Origin: an uncultured Porphyromonas sp. | GTDB taxonomy: Bacteria > Bacteroidota > Bacteroidia > Bacteroidales > Porphyromonadaceae | Length of the DNA: 7,841 nt | NCBI GenBank assembly: GCA_900546675.1 | Contig: URDQ01000075.1 | Span: forward strand, 1 to 7,841 | Direction of reading: 5' to 3' | Shown here: piece by piece, positions 3,390 through 7,841 of the stretch | Position numbering within the stretch: position 1 is the first letter of the stretch | Layout: every line of letters starts with the position of its first letter | Notes under the pieces: model-generated | Databases searched by the model: none | What the model saw: only the letters and a program-made list of their open reading frames with translations | What the model was told of the DNA's origin: nothing | Position numbers and translations under genes: made by a program

Positions 3390-5501
3390 ATGAATAAGCA
3401 TATTAAAAACCCTCTGGGTACTCCCACTCCTAACCCGCAGGGGTCGGATCCACGACGTGGCAAGCGTCGCTTTAATCCGATGTGGCTCTACCTATCGGCC
3501 ATACTGATCTTAGGGATGCTCTTCTTCCTACCGTCTGAGCAACCTACTAATAATAAGGAGGTGGACTGGACGGAGTTTCAGCAATTGCTCCGCAAGGAGG
3601 TCGCCACCAAGGTGGAGGTGAACCGCACCAAGGGGGTCGCTGTCGCTACGCTCAACCCCAAGAAGGTGAGTATGGTCTACAGCGAGCAGGAGCTACAGAA
3701 TCTAGAGCAGCGGGGCTTCCCCTTTCGTATGGTCAATGCGCAGTATCAGGTCAAGTGTACCCTTCCATCGGTAGATCGCTTTGACGAATTTGTCCAAAGG
3801 GAGGAGGTCGCCATAGATATCAAGTATAAGACCGACAGCATGAGCTTTTGGCTCATCCTAGCCAACTGGCTTCCGCTGATCCTACTTATTGTCTTCTGGA
3901 TATGGGTCTTCCGCCGTATGAGCGCTGGACCTGGAGGTAAGAACGGTGGTCCTGGCGGAGTCTTTAACGTCGGTAAGTCCAAGGCTAAGCTCTATGACAA
4001 GAAGGAGTCGCACGTCACCTTTGACGATGTGGCGGGGCTTCACGAAGCTAAGCAGGAGCTACAGGAGATTGTCGAATTCCTCAAGAACCCCGACAAGTAC
4101 ACCAAGCTGGGCGGTAAGATTCCTAAGGGTGCACTCCTCGTGGGTCCTCCAGGCACTGGTAAGACGCTCTTTGCGAAGGCGGTCGCTGGTGAGGCGCACG
4201 TGCCGTTCTTCTCAATCTCTGGTTCAGACTTCGTGGAGATGTTCGTTGGTGTGGGAGCTTCACGCGTCCGAGACCTCTTCAAGCAAGCTAAGGAGAAGTC
4301 GCCCTGTATCATCTTCATCGACGAGATTGATGCTGTGGGGCGTGCGCGAAGCAAGAACGCCGGCTTCAGCAGTAATGACGAGCGGGAGAACACGCTCAAC
4401 CAGCTCCTCACTGAGATGGACGGCTTCGACGGCAATAGCGGCGTGATCATCCTCGCAGCAACGAACCGTGTGGACATCCTCGACAAGGCACTCCTACGTG
4501 CTGGGCGCTTCGACCGTCAGATCTACGTAGACCTACCCGACCTGAACGACCGCAAGGAGATCTTCCTCGTACATATGAAGGGACTCAAGCTAGGGCCAGA
4601 CGTATCGGTGGATCAGCTGGCACGACAGACGCCAGGCTTCTCGGGAGCTGACATAGCAAACGTCTGCAACGAGGCAGCGCTCATAGCGGCACGCCACGAC
4701 AAGCAGGCGATCGAAAAGCAAGACTTTATGGATGCGGTGGATCGTATCATCGGAGGTCTAGAGAAGAAGAACAAGATCATCACCGAGGACGAGCGTCGTA
4801 GCATAGCCATCCACGAGGCGGGTCACGCCACCATCAGCTGGATGACAGAGTATGGCAACCCCTTGGTCAAGGTCACCATCGTGCCTCGTGGCAAGGCGCT
4901 CGGCGCTGCTTGGTATATGCCTGAGGAGCGACAGATCACCCACACGCAGGTACTACTCGACGAACTCTGCTCGCTGCTGGGCGGTCGTGCTGCAGAGGAG
5001 CTGTTCCTTGGTCGCATCTCGACAGGTGCCGCCAACGACCTAGAGCGTGTCACCAAGATCGCCTACGCTATGATCACCTACTACGGTATGAGCGACAAGC
5101 TGCCCAATCTCAACTATGCTGACTCACAGAGCGACGGCTATACCTTCCAGAAGCCGTACAGCGAGGAGACAGCGATCATCATCGATCAAGAGGTCTCCCA
5201 GCTCATCTCCACGCAGTATGCACGTGCTAAGGAGATCCTGACACAATACGCTGAGCAGCATCACCAGCTGGCGCAGCTACTCCTGGAGCGTGAGGTGATC
5301 TACACGGAAGATGTGGAGGCGATCCTAGGCAAGCGCCAGTGGATCTCACGCTCGGACGAGCTCGATGCGCTCAACGAGGCTGCGCGTGCCAAGAGACTAG
5401 CTAGCGCCACTCCTCCGCCCTATATTAAAAAGGAGGTGGATCAGCCTGCACCCGCTCCCTCAGATGAGAAAAAGGATGAGGAGCCTACAGATCACGAATA
5501 G
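3390..5501 (+). CDS. ftsH: ATP-dependent zinc metalloprotease FtsH
   Basis: FtsH is the membrane-anchored hexameric AAA+ protease that extracts and degrades damaged membrane proteins and short-lived regulators. At 703 residues it is full length, with a longish N-terminal extension. Order: basic Pro-rich cytoplasmic start; transmembrane helix about 31-47; FtsH-type extracytoplasmic domain about 50-150; second helix about 152-174; Gly-rich linker; AAA module with Walker A GPPGTGKT (252-259), Walker B IIFIDEID (307-314) and second region of homology NRVDILDKALL to RAGRFDRQ (about 359-377); M41 protease with zinc motif HEAGH (475-479) and third ligand Asp at about 550 in GAANDLE; acidic, Pro-rich tail. 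All key residues are intact. ATG at 3390 is preferred over the TTG one codon earlier; before it are only A-rich bases (AGAAAGAATCC) and no clear Shine-Dalgarno. Upstream lie the 27-bp repeat array and a TACCTTTG box; downstream are a hairpin and cdsA, a pairing also seen in related genomes. Confidence 0.98.
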   Translation: MNKHIKNPLGTPTPNPQGSDPRRGKRRFNPMWLYLSAILILGMLFFLPSEQPTNNKEVDWTEFQQLLRKEVATKVEVNRTKGVAVATLNPKKVSMVYSEQELQNLEQRGFPFRMVNAQYQVKCTLPSVDRFDEFVQREEVAIDIKYKTDSMSFWLILANWLPLILLIVFWIWVFRRMSAGPGGKNGGPGGVFNVGKSKAKLYDKKESHVTFDDVAGLHEAKQELQEIVEFLKNPDKYTKLGGKIPKGALLVGPPGTGKTLFAKAVAGEAHVPFFSISGSDFVEMFVGVGASRVRDLFKQAKEKSPCIIFIDEIDAVGRARSKNAGFSSNDERENTLNQLLTEMDGFDGNSGVIILAATNRVDILDKALLRAGRFDRQIYVDLPDLNDRKEIFLVHMKGLKLGPDVSVDQLARQTPGFSGADIANVCNEAALIAARHDKQAIEKQDFMDAVDRIIGGLEKKNKIITEDERRSIAIHEAGHATISWMTEYGNPLVKVTIVPRGKALGAAWYMPEERQITHTQVLLDELCSLLGGRAAEELFLGRISTGAANDLERVTKIAYAMITYYGMSDKLPNLNYADSQSDGYTFQKPYSEETAIIIDQEVSQLISTQYARAKEILTQYAEQHHQLAQLLLEREVIYTEDVEAILGKRQWISRSDELDALNEAARAKRLASATPPPYIKKEVDQPAPAPSDEKKDEEPTDHE

Positions 5502-5512
5502 TCCTATCTAGA

Positions 5513-5555
5513 AGTCGGACAGAGATACTCACTCACTGAGCGTCTCTGTCCGACT
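5513..5555 (+). terminator. strong hairpin after ftsH, terminator or processing site
   Basis: AGTCGGACAGAGA at 5513-5525 pairs perfectly with TCTCTGTCCGACT at 5543-5555, a 13-bp stem. The 17-base loop itself contains a small CTCA/TGAG pairing. It begins 11 bases after the ftsH stop. The following bases (AACTTATTAAG) are AT-rich but not a clean T-run. It may end most ftsH transcripts, allow partial read-through into cdsA, or protect the 3' end of the message. No promoter with a TAnnTTTG box is visible between it and cdsA, which favours partial read-through. Confidence 0.7.
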
Positions 5556-5617
5556 AACTTATTAAGCCCTACTTAAGAGCTACACAACACACGACAATCA
5601 CTGAATACAACGCTACC

Positions 5618-6463
5618 ATGTCGACCTTTACCACCCGTCTTATCTCGGGTACTGTCTATGTAGCACTCATCGTGCTAGTCCTATCACTCTCTATGGTTTG
5701 GGGATTGTGGATCTTGCTCTCCTTCTTTGCCGTGGCAGGGATCATCGAGTTCAACCGACTCACCGGCGTCAACAGCCCCTACATCTTCCGCATCGTACTC
5801 GACTGCGCAGCTGCCGTTTGGCTCCTCTATGCCACGGCGCAGTATGGTATGGCGATCAGTCATGGACTCGCTATCTTCCTCCCTTACCTGCTCTACCTGT
5901 TCTATGTGGTCTGTCGCTCCACATTCCTTCCGCACCAAGCTATGCTCCCCAGCCTCAGCAACAGTCTCATAGGTCAGCTTTACATCGCCGTACCCCTTGC
6001 GCTGACCATCAGACTGACGCTTGTGGTCGACCCCTTCTCCTCCATGACGCAGTTCGACGGGTTGCTCCTCCTCGCCATCTTCATCTTTATATGGGTCAAT
6101 GACACGGGTGCCTACCTCGTCGGCTCACGTTGGGGCAAAAGAAGACTAGCACCCAACATTTCACCAAAGAAAAGCGTCGAGGGCTCCATCGGAGGACTCC
6201 TCCTCGTCCTCCTCTCAGCAGTTGTCTTGCGTCTGCTGTTGTTCCCCGAGCTAAGCTGGCTGCGCATCTTGCTCATCGCTACAGTGGTCGCCGTCTTCGG
6301 TACCATCGGTGACCTCTTCGAGAGTAGCCTCAAGCGTCAGGCTGGAGTTAAGGATTCGGGCAAGCTCATCCCAGGTCACGGAGGCATACTCGATCGCATC
6401 GACAGCCTGCTCCTAGCAGTGCCAGCCGTCTACCTGCTCCTCGCTTTCCTCGATCTATACTAA
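5618..6463 (+). CDS. cdsA: phosphatidate cytidylyltransferase (CDP-diacylglycerol synthase)
   Basis: CdsA makes CDP-diacylglycerol from phosphatidate and CTP in the inner membrane, the branch point for phosphatidylethanolamine and phosphatidylglycerol synthesis. The 281-residue protein has repeated hydrophobic helices from about residue 8 onward and the complete family signature at about 236-262. There SSLKR is followed by four residues, KD at 245-246, then KLIPGHGG (249-256) and LDRID (258-262), with all signature positions as expected. The conserved WVNDTGAYLVGSRWGKRRLAPNISPKKSVEGSIGG region, about 158-192 (start WVNDTGAYLVG, end KKSVEGSIGG), is also present. The ATG at 5618 lies 116 bases after the ftsH stop with a strong hairpin between; no clear ribosome-binding site precedes it. 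A flippase gene starts 4 bases after the stop, so the two are likely translated together. Confidence 0.96.
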   Translation: MSTFTTRLISGTVYVALIVLVLSLSMVWGLWILLSFFAVAGIIEFNRLTGVNSPYIFRIVLDCAAAVWLLYATAQYGMAISHGLAIFLPYLLYLFYVVCRSTFLPHQAMLPSLSNSLIGQLYIAVPLALTIRLTLVVDPFSSMTQFDGLLLLAIFIFIWVNDTGAYLVGSRWGKRRLAPNISPKKSVEGSIGGLLLVLLSAVVLRLLLFPELSWLRILLIATVVAVFGTIGDLFESSLKRQAGVKDSGKLIPGHGGILDRIDSLLLAVPAVYLLLAFLDLY

Positions 6464-6467
6464 GGCT

Positions 6468-7754
6468 GTGAAAGTGCCCCGATCACTACGCTCCATACTA
6501 GCCGACAGCAGTCTACTCATCTCTGTCAGCGTCGGGGTACAGCTGATAGCCCTACTCCTCTTACCGTGGGTCAGTAGACTATACACACCAGACACGCTAG
6601 GCGACCTAGCACTCATCCTCTCCATCGCCACGCTGCTCAGCATCGCCGTGGGGGGGCGCTACGATCAGGCTATCGTTGTCTGCCAAGAACCCTTAGAGCG
6701 AGACCACTTGTTGCGCCTCACCCTATGGATCACGGGCGTAATAACGCTCATACTATTCGCCCTCACCCCAGTCATCGAGCCACGGATCGTAGCAACCCGC
6801 TACGCCACCCTGCAGGGCAAGCTTTGGCTCATTCCGCCCGTTGTCTGCGCTTTAGGACTTAGCACTACGCTGAGCAATTATGCACTAAGCCTAGGACACT
6901 TCAAGCGTATCGCCACCAGCAAGGCGGTACAGGGACTAGGCAACAATGGACTCAAAGTGGGCTTCGGACTCTTCTCGCCCACCGTTTGGAGCTTGTGGGG
7001 CGCGCAAATAGCCTCGACGCTGCTTGCACTTGTTCCACTCCTGCCTTCACTCAAGCAGCACAAGACAATTAATCGTCCGACCAAGCGTAGAGGGCTAAAG
7101 TTTGTAGCTCGCAAGTACAGAGTCTTCCCGATCTTTAGCCTTCCTCAGACACTCATCACCACCCTCCTCGGGTCGATCCTAATCCTCATGCTACCGCTAG
7201 GCTACACCACCGTAGAGGTAGGACTGGTCTCTATGGCAACGATGCTGGCACGTCGCCCCGTACAGCTCATCGCAGACAACATAAGTCAGGTCTACTTAAA
7301 CCGTCTTTCCGTAGCACACCATGCGCAGGCTCCTTGGCGACCACTCGTCCGCCCACTGCTCGTGGTAACGCTCGTGGTAGGCATCCCCACGCTCCTACTC
7401 CTTTGGTGGGCTATGCCCTATCTAGTTCGTTGGCTCTTAGCACCCGAGTACGTAGCCTGCACAGAGATCATACGTGCCATGCTCGTTTACCTGCTCGTTT
7501 TCTTCTTCACCTCTATCATCAACGTCATCCCCGACATCATCGAGCGACAAAGAGCGCACCTACAAGTCCAACTGCTCAACCTCTTCCTGCAGGTTGCCCT
7601 CTTGGTGCTATTCATCTACGTCTTGCGTGCGCCCTTCATCGAGACCGTCTCCACCTACTACCTAGTCATCGCACTCTACCACCTGCTCTACGGGGGGTGG
7701 CTCCTCTACCTCTTGCGCCGACACGACCAGCAGCTCCAGCAGAGCAACGGCTAG
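6468..7754 (+). CDS. Wzx-like polysaccharide / lipid-linked oligosaccharide flippase (MOP superfamily)
   Basis: This 428-residue protein consists almost entirely of transmembrane helices with short charged loops, as expected of a roughly 12-helix flippase of the polysaccharide-export branch of the MATE/MurJ-like superfamily. Family-like stretches seen: an early GGRYDQAIVV (about 62-71), comparable to the RYE-AI-LP motif of Wzx-type proteins; a mid-protein KYRVFPIFSLPQTLITTLLG (about 216-235); and MLARRPVQLIADNISQVYLN (about 260-279), comparable to the helix-loop regions of the same family. It would flip a lipid-linked sugar repeat across the inner membrane for surface glycan or LPS building. 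The start is GTG at 6468, 4 bases after the cdsA stop; a second in-frame GTG at 6474 is possible. No ATG alternative lies nearby. No glycosyltransferase genes are present in the window, so the substrate is unknown. Runs of seven G (6650-6656) and six G (7692-7697) lie inside the gene. Confidence 0.8.
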   Translation: MKVPRSLRSILADSSLLISVSVGVQLIALLLLPWVSRLYTPDTLGDLALILSIATLLSIAVGGRYDQAIVVCQEPLERDHLLRLTLWITGVITLILFALTPVIEPRIVATRYATLQGKLWLIPPVVCALGLSTTLSNYALSLGHFKRIATSKAVQGLGNNGLKVGFGLFSPTVWSLWGAQIASTLLALVPLLPSLKQHKTINRPTKRRGLKFVARKYRVFPIFSLPQTLITTLLGSILILMLPLGYTTVEVGLVSMATMLARRPVQLIADNISQVYLNRLSVAHHAQAPWRPLVRPLLVVTLVVGIPTLLLLWWAMPYLVRWLLAPEYVACTEIIRAMLVYLLVFFFTSIINVIPDIIERQRAHLQVQLLNLFLQVALLVLFIYVLRAPFIETVSTYYLVIALYHLLYGGWLLYLLRRHDQQLQQSNG

Positions 7755-7841
7755 CGAATGAAATCATAACCCAATACAGCTACTAAGGGGGTGTGTCAAT
7801 AGTCCATTTGTCGTTTGAGAGAGGGAGGAGGCTGGGAATTT
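7755..7841. other. non-coding end of window, possible start of a mobile element
   Basis: No gene or terminator hairpin is visible in these 87 bases. From 7787 the sequence reads GGGGGTGTGTCAATAGTCC, reminiscent of the GGGTGTGTCAAA-type ends of some insertion sequences, but the opposite end, any transposase and any target duplication would lie outside the window. The purine-rich stretch GAGAGAGGGAGGAGG follows at about 7817-7831. Confidence 0.2.

Noticed and set aside
5513..5555. The hairpin after ftsH as another member of the island's repeat family
   Set aside because: Its stem (AGTCGGACAGAGA) and flanks lack the CTACAAAGGG edge and the GGACGCAC-type stem. It is unrelated and fits a transcript-end hairpin better.
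7334..7786. A 150-codon forward frame overlapping the flippase
   Set aside because: It is a Pro/His/Arg-rich shadow in a different frame of the flippase gene, with no independent start signals.

Overview
The window looks like chromosomal DNA from a Bacteroidota bacterium, most likely a Porphyromonas-type member of the Bacteroidales. The reasons are: a lamin-tail-domain protein fused to an OadG-like gamma subunit next to a sodium-pump decarboxylase beta subunit; the ftsH-cdsA gene pair; promoter-like TAnnTTTG boxes; and weak or absent Shine-Dalgarno sequences before most genes. Genus is an inference from gene content, not a proven assignment. All five convincing genes lie on the + strand.

Layout. 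Positions 1-400 hold no credible gene. This stretch is AT-richer than the genes and carries five copies of a CCACGTGG-centred repeat, a two-copy TTCGGAGGAATCA repeat, a decayed arm of the hairpin family found further downstream, and a promoter box just before the first gene. Positions 401-2559 encode two membrane parts of a Na+-translocating decarboxylase (LTD-OadG-like gamma subunit and beta subunit), with no biotin-carrier gene between them. Positions 2560-3386 are an 827-base gene-free island built almost wholly of related repeats: three inverted-repeat elements whose arms each fold into a small perfect hairpin (six hairpins with covarying stems), fragments of more copies, a 24-bp tandem duplication, and six 27-bp tandem repeats. 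Positions 3390-7754 encode FtsH, then (after a strong hairpin) CdsA, then a Wzx-like polysaccharide flippase whose GTG start lies 4 bases after the cdsA stop. The last 87 bases are non-coding and stop at the window edge.

How it fits together. The first pair would use decarboxylation energy to pump Na+, but needs a carboxyltransferase and biotin carrier from elsewhere. FtsH (membrane protein quality control), CdsA (CDP-diacylglycerol for phospholipids) and the flippase (surface glycan export) form an envelope-biogenesis group.

The most notable signal is in the island before ftsH. The 27-bp period sets the spacing so that the TTTG of each repeat lies exactly 19 bases before a TAGCTTTG box in the next. 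This matches the Bacteroidota primary-sigma promoter layout (TTTG, about 19-21 bases, TAnnTTTG). The array therefore reads as four overlapping promoter-like units in tandem, all pointing at ftsH, with a copy number that could change by slippage. The sequence shows the layout; promoter activity is inferred.
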